Assembly: GCF_900313025.1 (NCBI RefSeq)
Contig: NZ_OMPQ01000008.1
Coordinates: 632,092 to 696,091 of the forward strand
DNA from: Pseudophaeobacter sp. EL27
GTDB taxonomy: Bacteria > Pseudomonadota > Alphaproteobacteria > Rhodobacterales > Rhodobacteraceae
DNA: 64,000 nucleotides
Direction of reading: 5' to 3'
The notes beneath the pieces are model-generated. The model was not told where the DNA came from and made no database searches. It worked only from the letters and a program-made list of their open reading frames with translations. The translations under genes and the position numbers were made by a program. Below, in pieces: positions 1-7,823 of this stretch; the stretch's first letter is position 1; each line of letters opens with the position of its first letter.

Positions 1-1226
1 GTGGAGACACCAACCATATCCTTGATGCGCTTGGTCAGCATCCGCGCTGCGGCGGTCTTGGACAGCTCATCGGTGGCATCGGCTTCGGCCTCAACATAGA
101 CCCGCATCGCATCCATGCGACCGGCTTTGTAGAGCTCGATCTGATAGTGCGGGGCCAGACCACCGGTGGCCATCAGCTGTTCTTCGATCTGGCTGGGGAA
201 GACATTGACCCCGCGCAGGATGATCATGTCATCCGAACGACCGGTGATCTTTTCCATCCGCCGCATCGAACGCGCGGTGCCGGGCAGCAGACGCGTCAGG
301 TCGCGGGTGCGGTAACGCACCATCGGCAGGCCTTCTTTGGTGAGGGTGGTAAAGACCAGCTCGCCCATTTCACCGTCCGGCAGCACTTCGCCGGTCTTGG
401 GGTCAATGATCTCGGGCAGGAAGTGGTCTTCCCAGATCACCGGCCCGTCTTTGGTCTCGACACATTCGCTGGCTACACCGGGGCCCATGATCTCGGACAG
501 ACCATAGATATCAACCGCATGCATATCAAAGGCCGCCTCAACCTCACGGCGCATCGCATCAGTCCAGGGCTCGGCACCAAAGACACCAACCTGGAGCGAA
601 CTGTCGCGTGGATCCATGCCATTCTTGCGATATTGCTCAAGGATGTTGAGCATGTAGGACGGCGTCACCATGATGCCATCGGGTTGGAAATCGGTGATCA
701 AGCCGACCTGCTTTTCGGTCTGGCCGCCGGACATCGGCACCACGGTCGCGCCCAGACGTTCGATACCGTAATGCGCCCCCAGACCGCCGGTGAACAGCCC
801 ATAGCCATAGGCATTATGCACCATATTGCCCTTGCGCAGACCCGCAGCCCGCAAAGAGCGCGCCACCAGATCGGCCCAGTTGGAGATGTCATTGGCGGTA
901 TAGCCCACAACAGTCGGCTTGCCTGTCGTACCGGAGGAGGCATGCAGACGGATGATTTCTTCGCGTGGCACCGCAAAAAGACCAAAGGGATAATTGTCGC
1001 GCAAGTCGTTTTTGTAGGTAAACGGGAACTTCGACAGATCCGACAGCTGCTGCAGATCATCCGGGTGTACACCAGCCGCGTCAAAGCGCTCTTTGTACAT
1101 TGGCACGTTGTCATAGGCGTGACGCAGCGACCACTTCAGGCGCTCCAGCTGCACGGCGCGGATTTCATCAATCGAGGCAATCTCGATCGCGTCGAGGTCA
1201 GCCTTATTCGGGGTCAGATCTTTCAT
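1..1226 (-). CDS. paaK: phenylacetate-CoA ligase (partial, 3' end beyond window edge)
   Basis: ATP-dependent activation of phenylacetate to phenylacetyl-CoA, the first step of the aerobic paa pathway in the cytoplasm. The minus-strand translation starts MKDLTPNKADLD and contains the adenylate-forming motif ASSGTTGKPTVVGYT near residue 95-110, then GLSEIMGPGV and YRTRDLT. About 408 codons are present; the family is usually about 435 residues, so roughly the last 25-30 residues lie left of position 1. A GAGGAG ribosome site lies about 5 bases upstream of ATG 1226. The gene follows paaI by 14 bases and is last of a paaG-paaI-paaK run. Family identity is clear; only the C-terminus is unseen. Confidence 0.95.
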   Translation of the reverse strand, partial: MKDLTPNKADLDAIEIASIDEIRAVQLERLKWSLRHAYDNVPMYKERFDAAGVHPDDLQQLSDLSKFPFTYKNDLRDNYPFGLFAVPREEIIRLHASSGTTGKPTVVGYTANDISNWADLVARSLRAAGLRKGNMVHNAYGYGLFTGGLGAHYGIERLGATVVPMSGGQTEKQVGLITDFQPDGIMVTPSYMLNILEQYRKNGMDPRDSSLQVGVFGAEPWTDAMRREVEAAFDMHAVDIYGLSEIMGPGVASECVETKDGPVIWEDHFLPEIIDPKTGEVLPDGEMGELVFTTLTKEGLPMVRYRTRDLTRLLPGTARSMRRMEKITGRSDDMIILRGVNVFPSQIEEQLMATGGLAPHYQIELYKAGRMDAMRVYVEAEADATDELSKTAAARMLTKRIKDMVGVS

Positions 1227-1240
1227 GGCGTTCTCCTCAC

Positions 1241-1678
1241 TTATTCTTCAAACAATTGGCCCTTGATCGCACGGGAAAGCCCGCGAAAGGCAGCGATCAT
1301 CTGGCCGGATTGGTTTTCAACTGTCACGTCATAAATGCCGCTGCGCCCGGTGAGGGATACCTCAGTGGCACGGGCAATCAACCGCTCGCCCAGCTTGCCG
1401 GGGGCTGTAAAGGTAATGCTGTTGCTTTGCGCCACCGTGGATTGGTTGCGGCTGTTACAGGCAAAGGCAAAGGCGCTATCGGCCAGCATGAAGGTCACGC
1501 CCCCATGGCAGATACCATGGCCATTGCAGTGATGCGCCTCGACCGTCAGTTCCAGCGTAGCAGAGCCTTCGTCAATCGCGGTGATCTCCATCCCCGCCCA
1601 TTTTGAGGCATTGTCGCTGGCCCACATGGCCTCTGCGGATTTTTCAGCACGCTGTTTAGGCGTGAGTTCTGCGGTCAT
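1241..1678 (-). CDS. paaI: hydroxyphenylacetyl-CoA thioesterase
   Basis: A 145-residue hotdog-fold thioesterase, which in the paa pathway is thought to rescue CoA from dead-end ring-hydroxylated phenylacetyl-CoA. The core HHCNGHGICHGGVTFMLADSAFAFACN matches the PaaI family, including HGG and the catalytic Asp on the following helix. Two starts compete. ATG 1684 overlaps the paaG stop as ATGA but sits only about 2 bases from the AGGGGA ribosome site. ATG 1678 (MTAELTPKQ) has about 7-8 bases of spacing and is preferred. Placement between paaG and paaK supports the role. Confidence 0.93.
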   Translation of the reverse strand: MTAELTPKQRAEKSAEAMWASDNASKWAGMEITAIDEGSATLELTVEAHHCNGHGICHGGVTFMLADSAFAFACNSRNQSTVAQSNSITFTAPGKLGERLIARATEVSLTGRSGIYDVTVENQSGQMIAAFRGLSRAIKGQLFEE

Positions 1679-1680
1679 GC

Positions 1681-2466
1681 TCATTTCCCCTGAAACTTGG
1701 GCGCGCGTTTTTCCAGAAAGGAGGCAACACCTTCCGCATAATCGGCGCTTTCGCCGCAGGTCTTCATCGCGTCGGCCTCTTGTTCCAGATGATCCTGCAG
1801 CGTGGCAACAGCGGCATCCTGAATGCAATGTTTGCTGAGGCCTAGACCCAGGGTGGGCCCATTGCCCAGCTGCGCGGCCATGGCGCGGGTGGTCTCCATC
1901 AGATCGGCATCCGGAACAGCCTTCCAGATCAGCCCCCAGTCTTCGGCCTGTTTGGCGGGTAGGGGCTGCGCGGTAAAGGCCAGCCCCTTGGCGCGGGCCT
2001 CGCCCAGCAGCCGTGGCAGATGCCAGCTGCCGCCGGTGTCCGGTATCAACCCGACCTTGGAGAAAGACTGAATGAACTTGGCGCTTTCCGCCGCGAAAAC
2101 CATGTCACAGGCCAGCGCGATATTGGCACCAGCCCCTGCAGCGACACCGTTGACCGCACAGATCACCGGAAACTCAAGCGAGCGGATCAGATTGACCAGC
2201 GGCGCATAGAAGGTACGCACGGTGTTGCCCAGATCCGGCGGGCCATCCATCTTGCGCGGGTCGCGGTCGCCCAGATCCTGGCCAGCGCAGAACCCTCGAC
2301 CGGCACCGGTCAGCAGGATCGCCCGCGCACTACCATCACGCGCGGCCTCGATGGCTGCGCGCAGGGCATAGTGCATTTCATCGTTGAAACTGTTGAGCCG
2401 ATCCGGCCGGTTCAGGGTGATCTCCACCCAAGTGCCGTGATCCGCGACCAGAATAGAATCGCTCAT
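1681..2466 (-). CDS. paaG: enoyl-CoA hydratase/isomerase of phenylacetate degradation
   Basis: A 261-residue crotonase-family protein starting MSDSILVADHGTWVEITLNRPDRLN. It has the oxyanion-hole segment GAGRGFCAGQDLGDRD and the second segment AVNGVAAGAGANIALACDMVFA. In this pathway PaaG isomerises ring-1,2-epoxyphenylacetyl-CoA to the oxepin and later acts on unsaturated adipyl-CoA intermediates. The start at 2466 is set by a GGAGGG ribosome site about 8 bases upstream; the frame stays open further 5' but without coding character. It opens the minus-strand paaG-paaI-paaK run and is divergent from paaZ, sharing about 200 bases of promoter DNA. PaaG is chosen over a generic hydratase because of the neighbours. 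Confidence 0.92.
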   Translation of the reverse strand: MSDSILVADHGTWVEITLNRPDRLNSFNDEMHYALRAAIEAARDGSARAILLTGAGRGFCAGQDLGDRDPRKMDGPPDLGNTVRTFYAPLVNLIRSLEFPVICAVNGVAAGAGANIALACDMVFAAESAKFIQSFSKVGLIPDTGGSWHLPRLLGEARAKGLAFTAQPLPAKQAEDWGLIWKAVPDADLMETTRAMAAQLGNGPTLGLGLSKHCIQDAAVATLQDHLEQEADAMKTCGESADYAEGVASFLEKRAPKFQGK

Positions 2467-2556
2467 GTCTTTTTCCCTCCTGCAGCCCCGTCTCGCTGGA
2501 TCTGACCAGTCGAAACAGGCGCGATGCAAAACTCCGTTGACAAATTTCTTGCATAA

Positions 2557-2570
2557 ACCGACCAGTCGGT
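2557..2570. promoter_or_regulatory. inverted repeat in the paaG-paaZ divergent promoter
   Basis: Arms ACCGAC and GTCGGT with a 2-base centre lie midway in the intergenic DNA. A TTGACA hexamer (2537-2542, plus) and a TTGACC hexamer (2568-2573, minus) flank or overlap it. No good -10 box accompanies either, so promoter positions are tentative. The shape resembles a TetR-type operator; no TetR gene is in the window, and the PaaX-like regulator at 4766 is the only local candidate regulator. Confidence 0.5.
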
Positions 2571-2666
2571 CAATATATCATTGAATGCGAATTTGAGGCC
2601 CCGGCGCGGCGAGTCGTCTCACTGCGGGGAGGTCGGCCTCACTCATAGGAATGAAAAGGACAGAGC

Positions 2667-4697
2667 ATGAGCCTTCTAGACATATCGAGTTTTGCCGCTG
2701 GTGAATGGATCGCCCCGGGTGCCGGCGCCCGCAATATCGCCAGCGCCGTCACTGGTGCCCCGCTGGCGCAGGCCGGCAATGACGCTCTGGATGTGCAGGC
2801 CATGCTGTCCTATGCCCGCGACGTGGGTGGCCCTGCCCTGCGGGCGCTGACCTTCCATGACCGCGCACGGATGCTCAAGGCGCTGTCGGCGCATCTGAAT
2901 GAGCACAAGCAGGCGCTTTATGATCTCAGCTTTGAGACCGGCGCCACCCAGGCGGACCACATGATCGACATCGACGGCGGCATCGGCACCATGTTTGTCT
3001 TTGCCTCCAAAGGTCGCCGTGAAATGCCCAATGCCAAGGTCTATCTGGATGGCGAGGTCGAGCAGCTGTCGCGCAACGGCACCTTCCTCGGCCAGCATAT
3101 CTGCACGCCTTTGCAAGGGGTTGCGGTCCATATCAACGCCTTCAACTTCCCCGTCTGGGGCATGTTGGAGAAACTCGCCCCCACCTTGCTGGCGGGTGTG
3201 CCTGCCATCGTGAAACCTGCGACCGCCACCTGCTATGTCACCGAACTGGCCGTGCGGCTGATGCTCGACAGTGGCATCCTGCCTGCCGGTGCGCTGCAAC
3301 TGGTTTCGGGTGGTCTGGGCGATATGCTCGACCATCTGACCATGCAGGATGTGGTCAGCTTTACCGGCTCGGCCCAGACCGCACTGAAGCTGCGCCAGAA
3401 CCCGGTAATTCTGGAAAACTCGATCCGCTTTGTTGCTGAACAGGACAGCCTGAACGCGTCCATTCTGGGACCAGATGCCATGCCCGGCACGCCGGAATTT
3501 GATCTGTTCATCAAAGAGGTCAGCCGCGAGATGACCACCAAGGCGGGACAAAAATGTACCGCTGTGCGCCGCATCATCACCCCGGAATCGCAGACTGAAG
3601 CGGTGATCGAAGCGCTGTCAGCCCGCCTGGCCAAAACCACCATCGGTGATCCCCGTCTGGAAGGCACCCGTATGGGCGCGCTGGTCTCTATCGGTCAGAA
3701 ACGCGACGTGCTGGAAAAGGCCGCGATCCTCGCGACCGAGGCCACCCGTGTCTACGGCAACCCTGATGATTTTGCGGTTGAAGGCGCCGACGGCGAAAAA
3801 GGCGCCTTTATGCCGCCGATGCTGTTCCACTGCGAAAACCCTGATGCCGCCCAACGCGTCCATGACACCGAGGCCTTTGGCCCGGTTTCCACCGTGATGG
3901 GCTACCGCGATCTGGATCACGCTGTTGCATTGGCAAACCGTGGCGAGGGCTCGCTGGTGGCCTCCTGTATCACCAATGACCCCGAGGTTGCCCGCGAGGT
4001 TGCCCTGGGCTCCGGCGCCTATCACGGTCGGATCTATTTCAACAACCGCGCCTCGATGAAGGAAAGCACCGGTCATGGCTCGCCCCTGCCCCATATGGTG
4101 CATGGTGGACCCGGTCGTGCCGGTGGCGGCGAAGAGCTGGGCGGCGTGCGCGGTGTGAAACACTACATGCAGCGTACCGCCATTCAGGGCAGCCCCGACA
4201 TTCTGGCCGCCATCGGCGAACAATGGGTGCCCGGTGGTACTGAGATCGCCGCCCCGACGCATCCTTTCACCCGCAAATATGGCGAGTTGGCCATTGGTGA
4301 GACGCTCAACAGCCCTTCGCGCGAGGTGACGCTGGAAGATATCGAGCATTTTGCCACCTTCACCGGTGATACTTTCTACGCCCATATGGATGACGAGGCC
4401 GCCAAGCGGAACCCCTTCTTCCCCGGTCGCGTCGCGCATGGCTATCTGCTGCTCTCCTTTGCAGCCGGCCTGTTTGTCGAACCCAATGAGGGCCCGGTTC
4501 TGGCCAACACGGGTTTGGACAATCTGCGATTCATGAAGCCGGTTTCGGCCGGCGACAGCATCAAGGTGCGCCTGAGCGTGAAGAAAAAGACGCCTCGGAA
4601 CGAGGAATACGGCGAGGTCCGCTGGCACGTCACCCTGACCAATCAGGACGACGAAAAGGTCGCGGAATACGAACTGCTGACCATGAACGCCTTCTAA
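2667..4697 (+). CDS. paaZ: bifunctional oxepin-CoA hydrolase / 3-oxo-5,6-dehydrosuberyl-CoA semialdehyde dehydrogenase
   Basis: A 676-residue fusion, close to the usual 681. Residues about 1-520 form an aldehyde dehydrogenase: NAFNFP at 157-162, VSFTGS at 230-235, catalytic Glu258 in VAEQDS and nucleophile Cys297 in GQKCTAVRR. Residues about 530-676 form a MaoC-type (R)-hydratase with FTGDTFYAHMD and NPFFPGRVAHGYLLLS. The enzyme opens the oxepin ring and oxidises the resulting aldehyde. An AAAAGGA ribosome site lies about 6 bases before ATG. Divergent from paaG; a paaX-like regulator follows 68 bases later. Confidence 0.97.
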   Translation: MSLLDISSFAAGEWIAPGAGARNIASAVTGAPLAQAGNDALDVQAMLSYARDVGGPALRALTFHDRARMLKALSAHLNEHKQALYDLSFETGATQADHMIDIDGGIGTMFVFASKGRREMPNAKVYLDGEVEQLSRNGTFLGQHICTPLQGVAVHINAFNFPVWGMLEKLAPTLLAGVPAIVKPATATCYVTELAVRLMLDSGILPAGALQLVSGGLGDMLDHLTMQDVVSFTGSAQTALKLRQNPVILENSIRFVAEQDSLNASILGPDAMPGTPEFDLFIKEVSREMTTKAGQKCTAVRRIITPESQTEAVIEALSARLAKTTIGDPRLEGTRMGALVSIGQKRDVLEKAAILATEATRVYGNPDDFAVEGADGEKGAFMPPMLFHCENPDAAQRVHDTEAFGPVSTVMGYRDLDHAVALANRGEGSLVASCITNDPEVAREVALGSGAYHGRIYFNNRASMKESTGHGSPLPHMVHGGPGRAGGGEELGGVRGVKHYMQRTAIQGSPDILAAIGEQWVPGGTEIAAPTHPFTRKYGELAIGETLNSPSREVTLEDIEHFATFTGDTFYAHMDDEAAKRNPFFPGRVAHGYLLLSFAAGLFVEPNEGPVLANTGLDNLRFMKPVSAGDSIKVRLSVKKKTPRNEEYGEVRWHVTLTNQDDEKVAEYELLTMNAF

Positions 4698-4758
4698 GCG
4701 GCGAAACCGATATGCCCTCACGCTCCGGGCTGGTCTAACTGGCCCAGAGCGCTTATCC

Positions 4759-4774
4759 TGCTGTCATGACAGCA
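4759..4774. promoter_or_regulatory. perfect 16-bp palindrome over the paaX-like start codon
   Basis: TGCTGTCATGACAGCA is self-complementary over its full length and contains the ATG (4766-4768) of the regulator. No clear ribosome site precedes that ATG. An operator here would allow autoregulation, but a chance palindrome is possible. Confidence 0.45.
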
Positions 4775-5569
4775 CTATCCTCTCAAACCTTTGAGGCGAG
4801 CATCGCCCAGCTCACCGATCTGCAGAACCTGCGGGTCTGGTCGATCATTGTCTCGCTGTTTGGCGATCTGGCGCAGATACCCGGCGATCAGATCAGCGGC
4901 ACCACCCTGACCCAGATCATCACCCCCATGGGGATCAAGCCCGAAGCCATCCGCGTGGCGCTGCATCGGTTGCGCAAGGATGGCTGGATCGAGAGCACCC
5001 GATCGGGACGGGCCTCGGTGCATTACCTGACCGAATTTGGCCGCAAGCAATCCACCGCCGTGACCCCGCGCATCTATGCCCGTACACCGCAGCCACCAGA
5101 GCTCTGGCATCTGCTGATCGCAGAGGACGGCAGCGGCCAGACCGTGCTGGAAGAGACGCTGTTGTTACCGCAATATACTCAGGTCAACCGCCGGACAGCA
5201 CTGGGGTATGGCCCGGCCCCAAAAGGCCTGGATGATTTGTTTGTGGCAAGTGTTTCTGATCTCTCGGTGCCCGGATGGCTGCAGGCCCGCCTGTTCCCGC
5301 AGGATCTGGTCGAGGCCTGCCAGTCGCTGCTAGAGGCCTTGAACAACATCGCACTGCCCGAGCCAGGTCTGGCCCCGGTGCAGGTCGCGACCCTTCGCAC
5401 CCTGATCGTGCACCACTGGCGCCGTATAGCCCTGCGTCACCCGGTTCTGCCAGTAAGTTTCGCCCCCGATGCCTGGGCCGGAGAAGCTTGCCGGGCCCGT
5501 GTCTTTCAGCTCTTGGACCGCTTGCCGCAGCCACAGCTTCAGGCACTGGAGAGCCCCCCTTCTGCATAG
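4766..5569 (+). CDS. PaaX-family transcriptional regulator
   Basis: A 267-residue protein whose N-terminal third is a PaaX winged helix: VWSIIVSLFGD, then GIKPEAIRVALHRLRKDGWIESTRSGRASVHYLTEFG. The remainder matches the PaaX C-terminal region. PaaX proteins are phenylacetyl-CoA-responsive repressors of paa genes, which fits its place just after paaZ. The length is somewhat shorter than the classical form of about 310. The ATG lies inside a 16-bp palindrome and lacks an obvious Shine-Dalgarno sequence. The typical TGATTC-type PaaX operator was not seen in the paaG-paaZ gap, so direct control of these genes is inferred only from position. Confidence 0.88.
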   Translation: MTALSSQTFEASIAQLTDLQNLRVWSIIVSLFGDLAQIPGDQISGTTLTQIITPMGIKPEAIRVALHRLRKDGWIESTRSGRASVHYLTEFGRKQSTAVTPRIYARTPQPPELWHLLIAEDGSGQTVLEETLLLPQYTQVNRRTALGYGPAPKGLDDLFVASVSDLSVPGWLQARLFPQDLVEACQSLLEALNNIALPEPGLAPVQVATLRTLIVHHWRRIALRHPVLPVSFAPDAWAGEACRARVFQLLDRLPQPQLQALESPPSA

Positions 5570-5597
5570 CGCCCCCCGTTTCCCTCGGAGTATTTTG

Positions 5598-6563
5598 ATG
5601 TCAGCCCTTAGCAGTCTTGCCCTCATCGCCCTCGCCGCCCCTGCGGCGCTGCTGGGGGCATCGCATCTCAAAACCCGAAGGCTGGCACGCGAGGCCCGAC
5701 ACTTGGTGCCGCCCATCGGCCAGTTCTGCAACACGGTACAGGGCAAGATCCACTATATCGACATCGGACCGCGTGATGCGCAGCCTCTGGTACTAATCCA
5801 CGGGTTGAGCGGTCAGTTGCAGCATTTCACCTATGCCCTGGCCGAGGACCTGGCCAAGGATCATCGGGTCATCGCTCTGGACCGACCTGGATGTGGCTAT
5901 TCAACACGCAACAGCGATGCCCTGGCCCGCCTGCCGGAACAGGCCAAAACCCTGCTGGATGTGCTGGATCAGCTAGAGATCCAGCAACCAGTTCTGGTCG
6001 GGCATTCCCTGGGCGGTGCGGTCTCACTGGCCATGGCGTTGCAGGCCCCTGAGAAAATTCGTGGCCTGGCCCTGCTGGCGCCACTGACACATCCCTCGCC
6101 TCAGGGCGCTGAGGCGTTTAAAGGATTGATCGTCCACACCAGTGTCATGCGGCATCTGATGGCGCAGACTGTTGCGGTTCCGACCGCAGAACGCACCGCC
6201 GCACCGGTTCTACAGCAGATCTTTGCCCCGGAGGTCTGCCCGGATGACTTCCTCATCAAGGCTGGCGGCGCATTGGGCCTGCGCCCTGAGAGCTTTGTCG
6301 CGGCCTCGGCAGATGCCTCCTACCTCTACCCCGCGATCGAAACCCAGGCCGACCGCTATGCCAAGGAGCTCCGCACGCCTGGGGCGATTCTCTTTGGGGC
6401 AGAGGATGCCATTCTCGCACCGCAATCTCAGGGCAAAGTGATGGAGATCTATGGTTTGGGCTGCGAAATCGCCCCGGATCGTGGCCATATGCTGCCGATC
6501 ACCGCGCCTGAGCTGTGTATTGACTTCATTCGCGCCACTTTGCGGGACCTGCCCAGCGCCTAG
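5598..6563 (+). CDS. alpha/beta hydrolase
   Basis: A 321-residue protein with a hydrophobic N-terminus (residues about 4-22), probably a membrane anchor or uncleaved signal. The fold signature follows: LVLIHGLSGQLQHFTYAL, LDRPGCGYS, nucleophile elbow GHSLGGAVS, and a C-terminal GHMLP carrying the likely catalytic His. The frame is open from 5469, but coding character and a CGGAG ribosome site place the start at ATG 5598. It follows the paaX-like gene by 28 bases and may be cotranscribed. The substrate is unknown; nothing ties it to phenylacetate beyond position. Confidence 0.85.
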   Translation: MSALSSLALIALAAPAALLGASHLKTRRLAREARHLVPPIGQFCNTVQGKIHYIDIGPRDAQPLVLIHGLSGQLQHFTYALAEDLAKDHRVIALDRPGCGYSTRNSDALARLPEQAKTLLDVLDQLEIQQPVLVGHSLGGAVSLAMALQAPEKIRGLALLAPLTHPSPQGAEAFKGLIVHTSVMRHLMAQTVAVPTAERTAAPVLQQIFAPEVCPDDFLIKAGGALGLRPESFVAASADASYLYPAIETQADRYAKELRTPGAILFGAEDAILAPQSQGKVMEIYGLGCEIAPDRGHMLPITAPELCIDFIRATLRDLPSA

Positions 6564-6687
6564 CAAAGCGCTGAAAATCAAGGAAACTGCCGGGCGAGAC
6601 AAAAAAACATCTCCGAAAGCGGGTTTCTCCTGCATTTGCGCCTTGACCCCAGGGGCGCCATTCCGTAAATCGCCCCTCACAGAAGAT

Positions 6688-6764
6688 GGCGCGGTAGCTC
6701 AGTTGGTTAGAGCGATCGACTCATAATCGATAGGTCGGGAGTTCAAGTCTCCCCCACGCCACCA
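6688..6764 (+). tRNA. tRNA with CAT anticodon (elongator Met likely; Ile2 possible)
   Basis: A 77-base cloverleaf with 3' CCA encoded. The acceptor GGCGCGG pairs with CCACGCC, giving a C-A mismatch at the fifth pair. D-arm GCTC/GAGC; anticodon stem ATCGA/TCGAT with loop CTCATAA (anticodon CAT); T-arm GGGAG/CTCCC with loop TTCAAGT. A first-base G-C pair rules out initiator tRNA. CAT is read by elongator Met and, after lysidine modification, by Ile2; I cannot separate these with certainty. Confidence 0.95.
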
Positions 6765-6794
6765 TTTCTCTCCTGCAAATCAGTAGTTTGTCAT

Positions 6795-6810
6795 TCGGCC
6801 CCCGGGCCGA
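6795..6810 (+). terminator. possible hairpin terminator after the tRNA
   Basis: TCGGCCC and GGGCCGA arms form a very stable GC hairpin about 30 bases after the tRNA end. No T-run follows, so termination by this element alone is uncertain. Confidence 0.35.
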
Positions 6811-6902
6811 GACCATTCCGTCTACGACCTGTAAACCGGCTACCCTTTGGTGGGCCAATCTGGGGCTGGCTCCCTTGGAGACAGACACTTATACCTGAAT
6901 CC

Positions 6903-7823
6903 ATGACACAGAGACCTCCCTCAGCACTCCTGGCCATTGATGGCGGCGGTACCCGATGCCGCATCGCGCTGGAACGCGCCGGTGAGATCCTCGTGGTGGA
7001 AAGCGGGCCTGCCAATGCCTCCAGTGATTTTGACGAAACGCTTGTGCAGATCCGTTTGGGGCTGGAACAGTTAAGTCACAAAGCCAACCTGCCGCTGGCG
7101 CAACTGACCGAAGTCCCCGCGTTTGTTGGGCTCGCCGGTGTTGTCAGCTCTGACATTGCCCAGCGCCTTGCGCAGCACCTGCCCCTCACCCGGACCCACA
7201 TCGAAGACGACAGGCCCGCAGCCCTGCGTGGGGCGCTTGGCAACGCCGAAGGCGCCATTTCCCATTGTGGCACCGGATCCTTCCTGGCCAGTCAAATCAA
7301 GGGGGAGCGCCGCATCATTGGCGGCTGGGGTCAGCATCTTGGGGATCAGGCCTCAGCCCAGTGGCTGGGGCGCCTGGCCCTGGCCCGCACCCTGAATGTC
7401 ATCGACGGTCTGGAGCCCGCCTCACCTTTGAGCGCCACCCTGTTGAGCCGGTTTTCAAATTCCGCGCAGATTGTCGCCTTTGCCGCCCAGGCCAGCCCGA
7501 TGGAGTTTGGCGCCTTGGCCAGAGATGTCACCCGCCATGCCAGCGCAGGCGATGCCCTGGCCATGGACTTGATGCGACAAGGCGCCCACTACATTAGCGA
7601 GATCCTGCCACGAATTGGCTGGACCCCCGGGCAAGCGCTCTGCCTGACGGGCGGTCTGGCCCCTGAGTATCGCGCCTATCTGCCCTGCCAGATGCAAGAC
7701 GATCTGCAGCCCCCCCAGGGCGATCCTTTGTCCGGAGCGCTTGCCCTGGCGCGGGACTTTGCCACCAAGGCCCAGACCATCGCACAGACTGAGGCACCGC
7801 CCCCTATCAGGACAGATCAATGA
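6903..7823 (+). CDS. N-acetylglucosamine kinase-like BadF/BadG family ATPase
   Basis: A 306-residue sugar kinase of the ASKHA fold. It has the phosphate-1 motif LAIDGGGTRCRIALE at about residues 9-23, a second motif GAISHCGTGSFLAS, GGWGQHLGDQAS typical of N-acetylhexosamine kinases, and LTGGLAPEY as the adenosine motif. It is translationally coupled (ATGA overlap) to nagA, so it probably phosphorylates N-acetylglucosamine to give the NagA substrate. No dedicated transporter or NagB lies nearby. The ribosome site before ATG is weak. GlcNAc is the best substrate guess; another aminosugar is possible. Confidence 0.88.
   Translation: MTQRPPSALLAIDGGGTRCRIALERAGEILVVESGPANASSDFDETLVQIRLGLEQLSHKANLPLAQLTEVPAFVGLAGVVSSDIAQRLAQHLPLTRTHIEDDRPAALRGALGNAEGAISHCGTGSFLASQIKGERRIIGGWGQHLGDQASAQWLGRLALARTLNVIDGLEPASPLSATLLSRFSNSAQIVAFAAQASPMEFGALARDVTRHASAGDALAMDLMRQGAHYISEILPRIGWTPGQALCLTGGLAPEYRAYLPCQMQDDLQPPQGDPLSGALALARDFATKAQTIAQTEAPPPIRTDQ

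Noticed and set aside
147..1334. Long plus-strand open frame opposite paaK
   Set aside because: Antisense shadow of a clear PaaK coding region; composition is a mirror of the real gene and no family is recognised.
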